This document shows, one piece after another, positions 43,088-56,689 of a DNA stretch of 64,000 nt (within the stretch, counting starts at the first letter, position 1; each line of letters begins with the position of its first letter). A model generated the notes under the pieces. It saw only the letters and a list, made by a program, of their open reading frames with translations, had not been told where the DNA came from and did not search any database. This DNA is from Beverwykella pulmonaria (taxonomy: Eukaryota; Ascomycota; Dothideomycetes; Pleosporales; Melanommataceae): assembly GCA_001599595.1 (NCBI GenBank), contig BCHH01000006.1:1746192-1810191 (forward strand), written 5' to 3'. The translations under genes were made by a program, and so were the position numbers.

Positions 43088-43477
43088 AGCGGCGGCGGAC
43101 AATGTCAAATTCTGGTGCGTGGGATCGTTGGGGAAGCGTTGAAATGTTCAAGATTCGGATGTATTCGGAGCGGGCGACGACCTTCGGAGTGAGCCGACCT
43201 TAATGTCTTCACCAAACTCTTCCTCATGTTCCATCGCCAGCTCAACCATATTCATTGACCTCGAATGTGCGTCTCAGTCTCTTGCGATCCATTCACTCTG
43301 GATTTGCACAGTTGATTTGCTACTAACAACACCATGTTCACTAACATTTACAAACTTATGTTGTGAATCGCTATGCAGCCCGCTGCATACGATTTCTTTG
43401 CATTTAAGCTGCCTGACCTCATCACCTACAACTTCCACAACACATCCGCAGGTCCAAACCGGGGGTGAGTCCACACC
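43088..43477. other. Divergent promoter of MRP2 and UFL1-like genes
   Basis: 390 bp. An open frame at 43203-43619 passes through but is Ser/Cys/Thr-rich and lies in a different frame from the UFL1-like exon 1, so I regard it as noise. No element is recognised. Confidence 0.4.
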
Positions 43478-45694
43478 ATGTTCTCAGACGAGGATGTACA
43501 AGATATTTTTCGCCTCATTCCACCTGGCAAGGCGCATCCTTTGGACTCTTCAAACGTCTTGCCTTCATTACTGCTTTCGTCAACAGGAAACGGGCTTCTT
43601 ACTTCGAGCCATGTCTTAGGCCAATTCGAGCGTCTCGTGACTTCAGGTACGAATCATCTGGGAGATCATGGTCACGTCACTTACACTTTACGAGAGTCGA
43701 AACGATTATCAGTACCATTTCTTTCTCACAAATTGAACGTCGACCATGAGACTGTTGTTCAATTAGCAAAAGTCTCGCCTTCTCTCGCCTTGCTGAGTGC
43801 AGACAACTCTGACATCATCGCCAAGTGAGACTTTTCCTCGAAGGATGGATCACGCATCCATAGTGCATTCACGAGATGCACTCGATGAATAGTTGCTAAT
43901 GAGCATCAGAGACGAGAGGGACCACATAGAGCAGCAGCTGAGAGAGCGCGTCGCCACGCAGATCGTCAACAAGGCTTCTTTTTGCGAAGAGAGCGATCTT
44001 GCCATAGAAAGCATCGATACCCTAACACGGGCGATTGAGCACGACTGGCACGATGACTTCCTCAAAGTCGATGGGCACCTTATCAAAAAGGACTATCATT
44101 TCTCTCTCATGGAGATCATGAAGCAGCGTTTGAACGAATCACGGAAAGATGCCGTGTAAGTGACAAATACCTCCATATGAAACGATGGCTAATATGATCA
44201 AGGCCTGTTGAGTTTACATCTGCGGTTCTTCAAGGATGTCCGATGTGGTACATATCATCCAGACTAAACTGGCTCCTAAAGGTGACCTATTCGGAGGCAC
44301 ACTTTCGCGTTGAGTCATCTTCCGATTTCATTCGCTGCATCCCTAAATCTTCTGTGGTGCAGAAACGGGACGCCGAAATTGCTCGACTTCAAGCCGGAGA
44401 TATGCCTAGCATCGATCTCCAAGCTTTCTCAAAAGAGTATCACGAGCTCTACTCGTCCTTCACAGATGTCCAGGACCATATCTCGACTTTACCCGATATA
44501 ATTCCTTTCAAGTCCACTGCAGTCTCAAAGGCTTGGCTCATAAGCTTCAGCGAAGGTTGTGCGCGGTTTCTAGAAGTACATGGCTATGTTAATTTCACAG
44601 TATGTACTATTGCCTCTATCTGCACTTGATTTGTCACGCACAATACATGATCCTTGCTTCCCTACTATCAGACCCCAAGGCTAACTTGAACTTGCCACAC
44701 GCAGGCAAATATCAAAGACTGCTTCCCATCGGACTGCCAGAAAGAGCTTTACGATGCAGTGGAGAAACAGATCAATGCTACCTACGAACAACGTCCTGAC
44801 ACTAAGCTGCATAGGGTAGGGGATTTTATTTCAACCGATGCGACCTACAACGGCGAGCGCGACGCTCTCCTGGGTCTAGCAAAGACGTATGCTACGACGC
44901 AGTGGCATCAACAAGAAGAGAACCCAGACAAGGACCTCAAATTCCAAATGTCCGAGATCATCAGCATGTTACCCAGCGATAAGCCGGCTCTTTGTGCCAT
45001 AGCCAAAGACAAAAGCGTCGAAAAGGCCATCGACGAGCAATATTGGAACGAAATCTCTGATTTGGAATCAAGGAATGAAGCTGAGCTTGCCACCTTCTGG
45101 AATGAGCGTGTAGTTTCAAAGATCCGCAACTATGCTGAAGGACTCAAATATGTTGAGGATCCGAAGCTTCAAGATCAGCTCGCCGACCTGCTGTCTACAT
45201 ACATCCAAAAAGAGCTCCTTCCCGATTCGGTATCCAAAGCGCGATCGCAGGGTCTCGTTCTCAGCAGAAAGACCCGGAAACACATGCAGAGACTTGAAGG
45301 TGCATTGAAGGCAGGCAAAATGGATGTATCCGGGGTGGTCGCAGCAGTCGAGAAGTTTAACAAGAAGCAAGGTGTCACAGAACTCGATACGGCCTCGCTT
45401 GCGGAAATTAAAAATGTCCTTATTGGTGACATGGTCCGCAAGATGCAGAAGAAGCAGGCAGATGGACCACTCCTATTCCTGACTCTGGTTATTGTACTAC
45501 TTGCGAGACAGCAAGAAGGTGCAGGTGTCGTGTATGCGACGGGTAAATTCGCACCCAAACTGCTGAAGCAATTGAAGTCCTCGTTAAGTACTGAGCGATA
45601 CGGACAATTGGAGAGTTGGAAAGAGGGGGCCAAGGCAGGTACGCTGACTGCAGACGACAAAGACAACATGAAGCGCCTAGCTGGGGAACTTTGA
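43478..45694 (+). CDS. UFL1-like (E3 UFM1-protein ligase 1) homologue
   Basis: Exons 43478-43824, 43910-44155, 44203-44599, 44705-45694 give 659 residues, close to animal UFL1 (about 790) minus its inserted charged region. The N-terminal winged-helix part has the order seen in UFL1: an acidic first helix (DEDVQDIFRLIPPG), LNVDHETVVQLAKVSP, ERDHIEQQLRERVATQIVNK, a TLTRAI segment, then DGHLIKKDYHFSLMEIMKQRL. The C-terminal part carries PLLFLTLVIVLLARQQEGAG and GKFAPKLLKQLK, matching the UFL1 end where a helical segment precedes the APGR..PQII element. In animals and plants UFL1 with DDRGK1 transfers UFM1 to ribosomal and ER proteins; most model fungi lack the pathway. Whether the rest (UFM1, UFC1, UBA5) exists here cannot be seen. 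Exon 3 near 44275-44310 reads poorly in frame. Confidence 0.72.
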
Positions 45695-46922
45695 CTGCCG
45701 GGATGTTTATCCCGCGGAAACGGTTAGACATACCCAGCCAGATTTGGAATCGCTGTGGGAGTTGTAGGGGAGGTCCAGGCCCGGGGTCCGTCTTGTACAC
45801 AATCGTACGATAGTAACTTCGATTCAATCAGGCGGTTGGAAAAGAAATCATCCTAGAAGCACACATTGTTATAGCATGTCTATATGTAGCTCTCTCTATA
45901 TTTCCGTATGTGGCATTGCAGCATGCATGTTAGACCGAGGTGATGATTTTCCAGGGTGATGAAGGCACGACATGCCTGGCTCTGCTGCATATATAGCAAA
46001 ATCAATCAGAGATACGAAACTGAAATAGAGAATTGAATGCGCCTGGGAGATAATGAAAGGTGTTTTGCAAGGATACGCCGCCCTGTCTCGTGATGAATGA
46101 CAAAGTTACCCATCACTTCCCCGCAACACCACGACTTTCCCCACCCCACTACATCGCACCCTCAGCCCTCAGGCCGTCGCATGATTTCTCCCGTCTGTTT
46201 TCCCAATATAGCCATATTGCATTCCAGGATCTCTCCCGTCCGCGGAGACACAAACTGCGAAAGTCGGCCGTTCCATGTCGTGCAGCTGCAAGGACAGCAT
46301 CCGAAACTCGACTGCGCTATTTGCGCTCTCGTCGCGGTAGAGGCGGAACGGTACCCCAGGCTTGGCTCATTGTGGGCTGACTACTTTCCAGCTTCTTTCT
46401 CGTTGTTTTTCGTCATTGCGAGTCACGTTTTCTCTGTTCAGTTACATCTCGTCATCGTTTTTTCTTCCAGGAGATGTGTAGGGCTGAGGTGAGGATTGAT
46501 GACACAATGGCGGCCACAACCGAGCAAAAGATCCAATGCCCGCGCAAGAGGAGGACCAAAGGCTGACGGCTCTGCCATCTTGATTAACAAGCCTCCATCT
46601 GCTTCGATCTGATGCCATTGGTTGGAAATGATGCCTTTGTGTCGGCTTCGTCGGAGAAAAGGCTCTAGCGCGGATTGCGTGATATGATGCCTTGGGTCGT
46701 GGATTTCAAAGAACAATCCGTTGTCGGAGCTGGATATATACTCCACGTGTGGGCGCTTCTTCTCGCTCTCTCCCTCGCCCACTCAATTCAACCTCTAAGC
46801 TCTAATCACCCAGACCGTTTGAGAGAGACTTCAAAAGCAAATTCTCTACGTCTACTTCCCCTTTCGGATTGACCCTCACGTGCTCCCACTCTCACTGCCC
46901 GAGCACTTGCTTTTCCTCGGAA
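45695..46922. promoter_or_regulatory. MET16 upstream region with CYS3/MetR-like boxes
   Basis: 1.2 kb without a supported gene. Three sequences match 9 of 10 positions of ATGRYRYCAT, the published Neurospora CYS3 (Aspergillus MetR-like) site: 46609-46618 (reverse strand ATGGCATCAG), 46628-46637 and 46684-46693 (both ATGATGCCTT), lying 230-314 bp before the MET16 start. Such bZIP factors turn on sulfur genes when sulfur is scarce. A CT-rich leader follows (46750-46920). Confidence 0.5.
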
Positions 46923-47891
46923 ATGTCGTCAACAACGTATGAAGAGCCTTACGAGGAGACGCCCACGATCGCCAGCGGCGAGTCTGGCTATGCTTCCGGT
47001 GCCTCCAGCCAAGACAGCCTTCCCGAGGTGTACTTCAGCAAGCCTCATCTCAAGTTTCTCAACGCACAGCTCCAGAAACTTGAACCACAGGGTCCGTACC
47101 AACCCCTCCCTCGCTTCCCCCGCCATGACACTTGGCTAACAATCACGTCAGACATTCTTCGTTGGTGCATCACATCATTACCTGGTCTCTACCAAACAAC
47201 CTCCTTTGGCTTGACTGGTCTTGTCACCTTGGACATTCTTTCCAAGTTTGATGGACCACTCAAGCCTCAGGTAGACCTCATCTTCTTGGATACTCTGCAT
47301 CACTTCGACGAAACTCTCTCTCTGATTGACCGCGTACGGAGGCGCTATGGTACCAACATCCACATCTACAGGCCTGCTGGTGCCGACAACGCCGACGAGT
47401 TCACAGCAAAGCATGGTGAGAAGCTGTGGGAGACCAACGAAGAGCTCTACGACTATGTTGCCAAGGTCGAGCCCGCGCAGCGAGCCTACTCCGAACTCCA
47501 AGTCAAAGCGGTCTTGACCGGCCGACGACGGAGTCAGGGAGGAAAGCGAGGTGATCTCGACATCATCGAAGTGGACGAAGCTGGCCTCATCAAAGTGAAC
47601 CCGCTTGCCAACTGGACCTTTGCCCAAGTCCAGGCATATGTCAAGGAGCACAATGTCCCCTACAATGATCTCTTGGACAACGGATACAAGAGCGTAGGCG
47701 ACTGGCACTCCACTCAGCCCGTGTCACACGGCGAGGATGAGCGATCTGGACGCTGGAAGGGTCGAGCCAAGACTGAGTGTGGGATTCACAACCCGAAATC
47801 AAAGTACGCCCAGTTTCTTCGCCAGCAAGAGCTAAAGCGACAGGAAGAGGAATTGAGCCAAGCGCTGCAGAAGGCAGTGATAAGTGCATGA
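46923..47891 (+). CDS. MET16: Phosphoadenylyl-sulfate (PAPS) reductase
   Basis: Exons 46923-47091 and 47152-47891 give 302 residues. The enzyme reduces PAPS to sulfite with thioredoxin. Seen in sequence: PEVYFSKPHLKFLNAQLQKL, LEPQ-DILRW joined by the splice, TTSFGLTGLVTLDILSK (PAPS-binding loop), LIFLDTLHHFDETL, VLTGRRRSQGGKRGDL, and KTECGIH with the catalytic Cys (about residue 275). The 60-nt intron 47092-47151 is a multiple of three and has no stop in frame. Retaining it would insert GPYQPLPRFPRHDTW... between EPQ and DIL, but its CTAAC branch and the ungapped family alignment show it is an intron. It lies head-to-tail with MET3, 745 bp apart. Confidence 0.95.
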   Translation: MSSTTYEEPYEETPTIASGESGYASGASSQDSLPEVYFSKPHLKFLNAQLQKLEPQGPYQPLPRFPRHDTWLTITSDILRWCITSLPGLYQTTSFGLTGLVTLDILSKFDGPLKPQVDLIFLDTLHHFDETLSLIDRVRRRYGTNIHIYRPAGADNADEFTAKHGEKLWETNEELYDYVAKVEPAQRAYSELQVKAVLTGRRRSQGGKRGDLDIIEVDEAGLIKVNPLANWTFAQVQAYVKEHNVPYNDLLDNGYKSVGDWHSTQPVSHGEDERSGRWKGRAKTECGIHNPKSKYAQFLRQQELKRQEEELSQALQKAVISA

Positions 47892-50850
<2,959 letters not shown>

Positions 50851-51440
50851 AGGGTTGTGGTAACGTAAGTGGATGGGGGTGGCGACAGGGATGGTCGTGG
50901 TGTATGGGTTCTGGATGGTTGTGTTTTTTTTCTTTTCTTTGTAGATGTTAGGGATGATTAAGTGATCGAACAATCGGATGATATAGAGATAGACATAGCC
51001 TAGGCTAGGTTCGGCATCCCCATCTTGGAAACAGTCACTATAGCGAAATCGGTTCTTAATGTGTCTTTGTACAAGTCTAACATATACACGATTAGAACTG
51101 CTAATCCTATATAGCATAGCGCTAGCATGTAAAATTACCTTGGTAGTATTATTCACCTTGATGACAGGCTCGTAAAAGGACATCACAAGATTTCGCCTAT
51201 TATTTGCCCTCAGGCGCACCAAGCATGTCAGCCAGCCGTTAAGAAGCTGTGCTTCTAATCAAGAGTAGGTATAGGGTACAAGGAACTTGAAATGGGAATG
51301 AAAAAACCAACAAGCAGCTAGAAGAATGCTTAGGAGCGGAACACTGTAATAAACAGCGCTGCTTCAATGCTAGAAAAACTTCTACTATAGTGGGAAATAA
51401 GTCGCAGCGCATACGCTCTAACGAGCATATACAACACTGT
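50851..51440. other. Intergenic 3' region
   Basis: 590 bp between the MET3 stop and the stop of the minus-strand hypothetical gene. It is A+T-rich with T-runs near 50925-50945. Nothing else is supported. Confidence 0.4.
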
Positions 51441-52056
51441 TCACTTGAAGAAATCTTTCGCAAATTCATCGCCCATGTTCCCAACCACTACGTATCCTCC
51501 CTCAACCTCAATATTGCTGTACTTATGCAGTGCACCGCCCTTCATATTGCCCAAGTCGCCCATAAATAACCTTGCTTGCTTGGAAGCTTTCACATATTTG
51601 TAATCATGTCCTGTTGCTTTTGTTGTCTCATTGAACGCCGCTATGTAAGCCCGATAGCAGTGACTGAGCGCAGTGATTTGCTGCTCAATGGCAAGCAGAA
51701 CCTCAGATTGCTGGGCTTCCGTGAGCTGACGCTGAGGATCAGCCTCAACGAGCTCTTCGCTTCTAGAGCTTGTATCGAGAATCGCTTGCAGCCCCATTTG
51801 GAGGCATTGCATTTGGCCAGACTGAAGTGGGATTATGGCGTCTTTCTCTGATAGTACTGCCGTTCCCCAATCGCAACTTTCACCTTCTATTTTGGTCAAG
51901 AACCAATGGGTTAGTCGCCATGCCGAGCGGATTCTTTGGCTTCCTCCCGACTATAGACCAAAGGTCTCTGCTATTCACGGGACTCTTGCTGGGTTTGGGC
52001 ACTAATCTGGAAGAGTCACGATCATAGGATTCGCTTCCTGAAATTTTCTGATTCAT
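51441..52056 (-). pseudogene. Hypothetical gene with frame break (or missed intron)
   Basis: From ATG 52056 one frame runs about 52 codons (MNQKISGSESYDRDSSRLV..., ...NPLGMATNPLVLDQ) and then stops. The next frame, open from about 51955 to TAA at 51441, reads RSAWRLTHWFLTKIEGESCDW, LSEKDAIIPLQSGQMQCLQM, then helical LTEAQQSEVLLAIEQQ, HDYKYVKASKQARLFMGDLG, GALHKYSNIEVEGG, and GNMGDEFAKDFFK. The last part resembles C-termini of fungal hypothetical proteins I have seen near STAND/NACHT-type N-terminal regions, but I cannot name a family. The shift falls around GACCAAAATAG at 51890-51905. A TATAG acceptor at 51955 offers an intron explanation with the upstream exon not found. Function unknown. 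Confidence 0.4.
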
Positions 52057-52952
52057 TGCTCATCCTTGCCTCCTCCCCGTCCACCTCCACTACAGATCAT
52101 CTCTCTTTATACTCCATGAATAGCACGAGTGGCGACAGTCAATGAGAAATCGGTAATTAGAAACGCAAGGGCTTTGAAATTGAACTGTGACTTGATGCGA
52201 TGGCGACTAATGCGATGTACGCGATTTTAGTGCCGCCGTCGAAAGTAATCAAGAAGTGGGTTTCCGAAGGCCACTTGAGAGCTGCAATGGCGATACAGGT
52301 GTAGTGGGACATGTTGGTAATCCTGTATTATGTCATATAGTATCATAAATCTCAAACTAGGGTTAAAGAGTTATAGTTGTGTCCTAGAAATTTGTCCAGA
52401 AAAGAATAAGAGTTTTCCACTTGGTTTGGCCTGGTTTGTCTTCACTAGACGTTCTTTTAAGGTTCTCCACGTGCAGTGGCTGGAATGCACGCCACTGTCC
52501 ACATGCGCAATGACTCGCGCCTGCCCGTTGCATGATTAACCCTGGGATCAAGTTAGGTACATAGAACGGCTTCTGGGGGACGAATGGGGGAGTGAGATAA
52601 GTGAGATGCCCCCATCAAAAGGTCGAGTGGAGAGTGGAGTTAGCCGCTGCGAGACAGGGTACGCCTGATAAGGCGGGAGCACGCAAGATGTACAGCGCAT
52701 TGCGTTATCAAGGCTTAGCGAGACGAAGGATATTGGCATTTCTGCTCGTTTTCTTGGGTTGGTGCCTGTGTTTGTGTGGTGTAATTGATTTCTCGATTCT
52801 TCGTGTCTCCGCGAGAGTTGACCTTGGCGCGCTCAAATTGCTGGGTGTCTTTGACATAATTCTAGTGTGGACTGTTCCTTTAGCTACACTTAGTGTGATG
52901 AGAGGCAAGACAGCCATCTCCTCTCCAAGTGAAGGTTGTCCTCGGAGGACGC
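52057..52952. other. Intergenic, one doubtful small membrane frame
   Basis: 896 bp. On the + strand, an ATG at 52688 opens a frame (to 52972, slightly overlapping the end of the SET gene) with two hydrophobic stretches (ILAFLLVFLGWCLCLCGVI and FDIILVWTVPLATL). There is no recognised family and no splice support; it may be chance. No repeat was found. Confidence 0.3.
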
Positions 52953-54465
52953 TTAACTACCCAACTCTCTTATAGCGGCATTCACAACATCCTGAATCTG
53001 CTTCCACCTCCGGGACAGTACGTCCTTGTGCTCAGGCGTCACTCTACCTTCCTCACTCTCCTCATCGGCCATGGACTTCCTCTTCGACCTCTTCGACCTC
53101 TTCTTCCCCAAGTCCTCCACCTCCAACCCCTCCACCTCATCCAACATTCTCATAACCTCCCTCGCATACCCCTCCAGCAAGTTCAGCAGATATTTATCAA
53201 TCTTCGGCTGCTCTAGTACACCCTCGTCTGTCCCGGACACGAAAGCTGAGTAGCGACGGGAAGATAAGATGAGGAGGCGGAGCGCAGCTTGCGTGCGGTG
53301 GCAGGTTACAGGTGTGGTTGGGGTTAATGTGTAGTTTGCGTAAAATCCATCCTCTTTAAGGGTAGTAGCTTGCACAGAGGAGAGAAGTGGGAGGATGATG
53401 TGGTCTAGGGTGAGCGAGTTGCATTTATTGGAGGGGAGAGTGAATCCGTATTCCACGAGAAGAAAGTCGTTGGTGTGCTGGCCGTAGGAGACATAGACTT
53501 CCTCGCCGGCTTCTGCTCAGTTGATTAAGAAAACAATACATAAAAAAGGTGAGTGACTTGGGGGACACACTATAATCTCGGTCCGCAGTCACCGAATACC
53601 CCTTCGCATCGTTCTTTGGGTCACAACCCGCGTCCGAGTGATTGAAGTAGTCCATGAACGGGCACAAAGCGTAGCAGTCATTTGCGGTGAACAGAGCGCG
53701 TTTCTTGGGTAGTCGGGCGTGGGCTTTGGGTAGGTCCGGGTAATTCCAGTAGAAGGTTCGCGTGTTGACTATGAGCCAGGTGTAGGTGAAGAGGGATTTT
53801 GTGATTGAGGGGAGGAAGGAGCTTAGGTCCGTCCAGTCTTTTTCGAGTTTGGTAAGTTGGTTGTTGAGGAGGACTGGATGTGTCAGTGTGATGCTCATTG
53901 ATTACAACGCCCAGGAGAAACGAATTGAACGACATCAATTGAAGGACATGGGCAGATGCGTGACGTATAGACTGCATACCTTTTGAAGCATGCGGCAGAA
54001 GATTCTGCACCTTTTGCGGCCAGTATATAGGAAGGATCGTCTTGAACTCTTCCTGACTCGGCCAGACATCTTGCCACGGCCTATATGGCGAGCTCTTGTC
54101 TTCGTAAGATAATGCTAAGAATGCAGCCAATCTTCCGTGAATAGTCGAATTTGCTGGAAATTTGTGGTCTCTGACCGCCGCTGATGCAGCGGTAATTAGA
54201 GCGGTGTTGCTGACATGCACGAGACGCTCTCCTGCCTTGAAGATTTAACGAAAGATATCAATAGTATTTACGCAGGAGAAAGGTGTTTGTAGCACATGAC
54301 ATATACGTATGCAAAGGAAGCGCTGACCTTGATATCTCTCGCTGCGACAATTCCCATGCCACTGCCCACAAACTTTGCGGGGGCAATACCGTTGATTTCC
54401 ACCCCGTTGTTCTCGACCCAAGACACGAAGCGCGTGTGCTCCTCGCTTGGACTGAGTGCTGCCAT
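52953..54465 (-). CDS. SET-domain lysine methyltransferase (SETD6/Rkm-like)
   Basis: Exons (minus): 54328-54465, 53980-54235, 53571-53873, 52953-53512, giving 418 residues. The N-terminus [41 protein letters not shown] is the typical split-SET opening of the SETD6/Rkm1/Rkm4 class. The iSET region follows ([25 protein letters not shown]). Later come [12 protein letters not shown] (the NHS SAM-binding motif) and [23 protein letters not shown] with the catalytic Tyr. The C-terminal Rubis-substrate-binding-like helical region ends with an insert [11 protein letters not shown] and a [17 protein letters not shown] tail. Such enzymes methylate ribosomal or other non-histone proteins; the target is unknown. 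It is divergent from COQ4, with starts 191 bp apart. Confidence 0.88.
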
Positions 54466-54656
54466 TTTGAAACTTGTGCTGTGGTTGGTGTTTGGAGGAT
54501 GGTTTGTTCTCTGAGTCAGGAATGATACAATATTTGCGCCACGGCTGTGGCTGGGTATCGATAAGCTGGGTCCTTGCCCCATCATTGGATGATGTTTGAA
54601 CCTCACCTGTCATTCATTTCAACCTCTAGATCAATTCTCCCGCCAGTACAGTGCCA
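54466..54656. promoter_or_regulatory. Compact bidirectional promoter, SET gene / COQ4
   Basis: Only 191 bp separate the two start codons, so both genes must share control sequences. No TATA box is clear. It is included because the arrangement fixes the start choices of both genes. Confidence 0.55.
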
Positions 54657-55581
54657 ATGGCATTGCCACTGAAGAGGCCGGTCGTCACCGCCATCTGCGC
54701 ATCAACTCGGAGTGTATCTAGATCCCTATTGCTACCAGCCAGCTACAGAAGCTTCTCCGTCCTCAACCGACCTCCACCGAACTATGAAGGCCATATACCA
54801 TTAACACGGACGGAGCGGCTAGGATTGGCCTTTGGATCAGGTCTCTTGAGCTTCATAGATCCGCGGCGAGGAGGTGCGCACTTAACACTGCCTCGACCAG
54901 CTCCAAGTCCAACGTCTAACACGCTACATCACAGACCTCATCGCCGCCTTCGGCGAAGCAACAGCACAACCCTACTTCATAGACGCCCTCCGCAACCGTA
55001 TGCTCCTGCATCCGACCGGCCGCCGGATCCTCCGCGATCGGCCTCGCCTCACTTCCACCACCCTCAATATACCGCATCTCCGCTCCTTGCCCTCGAATAC
55101 ACTGGGCTACGCATATGCCGCCTGGCTTGACGCCGAGGGCGTATCCCCCGATACCCGCGCCGCAGTGCGCTATATAGACGACGAAGAATGCGCATACGTA
55201 ATGCAGCGCTACCGCGAATGCCACGATTTCTACCACGCGCTCGTCGGCCTGCCCGTCTTCCGCGAAGGCGAGGTCGCGCTTAAAGCGTTCGAGTTTGCGA
55301 ATACTGGACTTCCCATGACAGGCTTAGCGGTTTTCAGTGCGTTCACACTGAAGAAAGCGGAGTGGGGGAGGTTCTGGGACGTGTATGGGCCGTGGGCTGT
55401 CAGGAACGGAGCACAGAGTGATGATGTTATTAATGTTTATTGGGAGGAGGAATTGGAGACTGATGTTGAGGTGCTGAGGGAGAGGTTGGGGATCGAGAAA
55501 CCGCCGGATTTGAGGAGGATTAGAAGGGAGGAGAGGGAGAGGAGGAAGAAGGAGAAAGAGGCTAGGAAAGGGAATGTATAA
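54657..55581 (+). CDS. COQ4: Ubiquinone biosynthesis protein Coq4, mitochondrial
   Basis: Exons 54657-54873 and 54935-55581 give 287 residues. The N-terminus is basic and Ser-rich without acidic residues for about 45 residues ([20 protein letters not shown]), a mitochondrial presequence. The mature domain includes [44 protein letters not shown] and the metal-binding motif [19 protein letters not shown] (HDxxH-x11-E). Coq4 organises the CoQ synthome on the inner membrane and has been linked to C1 decarboxylation/hydroxylation of the ring. The C-terminus ends in an Arg/Lys/Glu-rich tail. The ATG at 54657 is the first in frame (the codon at 54651 is GTG). Confidence 0.95.
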
Positions 55582-56689
55582 ATATCTATGGGACTGTATG
55601 TCTATATGTAACTAGGCAAATACGTTGGTGATTAATCATGTCTTTGTATTACTCAATGCCAAGTCTAGTTCATACGTAGCTGACATTGTCAAACCCTTGA
55701 AAGGACTACACAATGTACGGTTCCTGCAGATGTTGTTAATGTCCCTCACTGCGGATAGAGAAACACCCCGGGCCGAGAAATATGAGTGGTACTTTAGCTT
55801 TAAGCGACTCAAAATCTGTGCACACGTTGATATTTACGATAGCCCTATATAGGCCATGTGCTGTAGCTACTCCTAGACGTCTAGGTCCCTTTCTACCTAA
55901 AAATTACGTCCTATATTGTCGCCTTCGCGCTTGATTTACAGAGAGCCTCTTTCTATAGAGAAATAGAGTTCCTTCCTTACTACTCTATAATATTTACTAA
56001 CGATCTTATCTAAGCCCTAGGACCTTGCTACTTGTACGATTTATCATTAGCCTTGTGTCTGCTGTCGCACGCAAATTCATACAGAGTCGCCACCCCAGTC
56101 AGTACCTCCAACCGGAGCGATCACCAATCTTGGCTAGTGCGATACACTTGTACAGCTACATAATCATCACGGTGTAATTTACTTACTGTGGCCATGCAGA
56201 ATCTTGGCAAGCGGGTCGCGGCCTTGCGATCCAACTCACCCTTGGCCAAGCGTCCAGTCAACTCCCTGAGAACACCTATAGAACCGCCACCTCACGTGTG
56301 TGTGTGTGTGTGTTCTATTATAGCCATGCACCCTAAGGGTATGGGCCGTTACGATGTGCCAGCTATGTACATTCTGTTATCAAACACCTGCTCCAATTCA
56401 GAAGCCAACGATGAGACCTGTTGATCGCATAACTAACACCGTGCTCAACATAGGAAAGTAAGAAAATAGATGCGTTACCGTATTCTGTGCGTATTGTTTT
56501 TTAGAAGTTGATAGTAAGCTAGGTTGTTTTCTGGGGTCCCCCATCCGCAGGGTGATTCTGGCGTTGTGCGCTTCTTAATTAGCAGCGCGCTGGCGGAGGC
56601 TTTTGGTAGTAGCTCGCTGCCAACTTATTTTTGTTGTAGCCAGTTAAATAGTGGGTGTAGGAATTTGTCGCTGTTGTCGCTCGTTGTGG
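55582..56689. other. TA-rich accessory DNA with (GT)n tract
   Basis: 1.1 kb downstream of COQ4. Codon-like order is absent; 55850-56060 is rich in TA dinucleotides (CTATATAG, TAATATTTAC), as in repeat-induced-point-mutated DNA. A (GT)n tract lies at 56296-56313. No gene is supported. Confidence 0.5.

Noticed and set aside
46060..46492. Open frames upstream of MET16
   Set aside because: Two overlapping frames with composition bias only; this is promoter and leader DNA.
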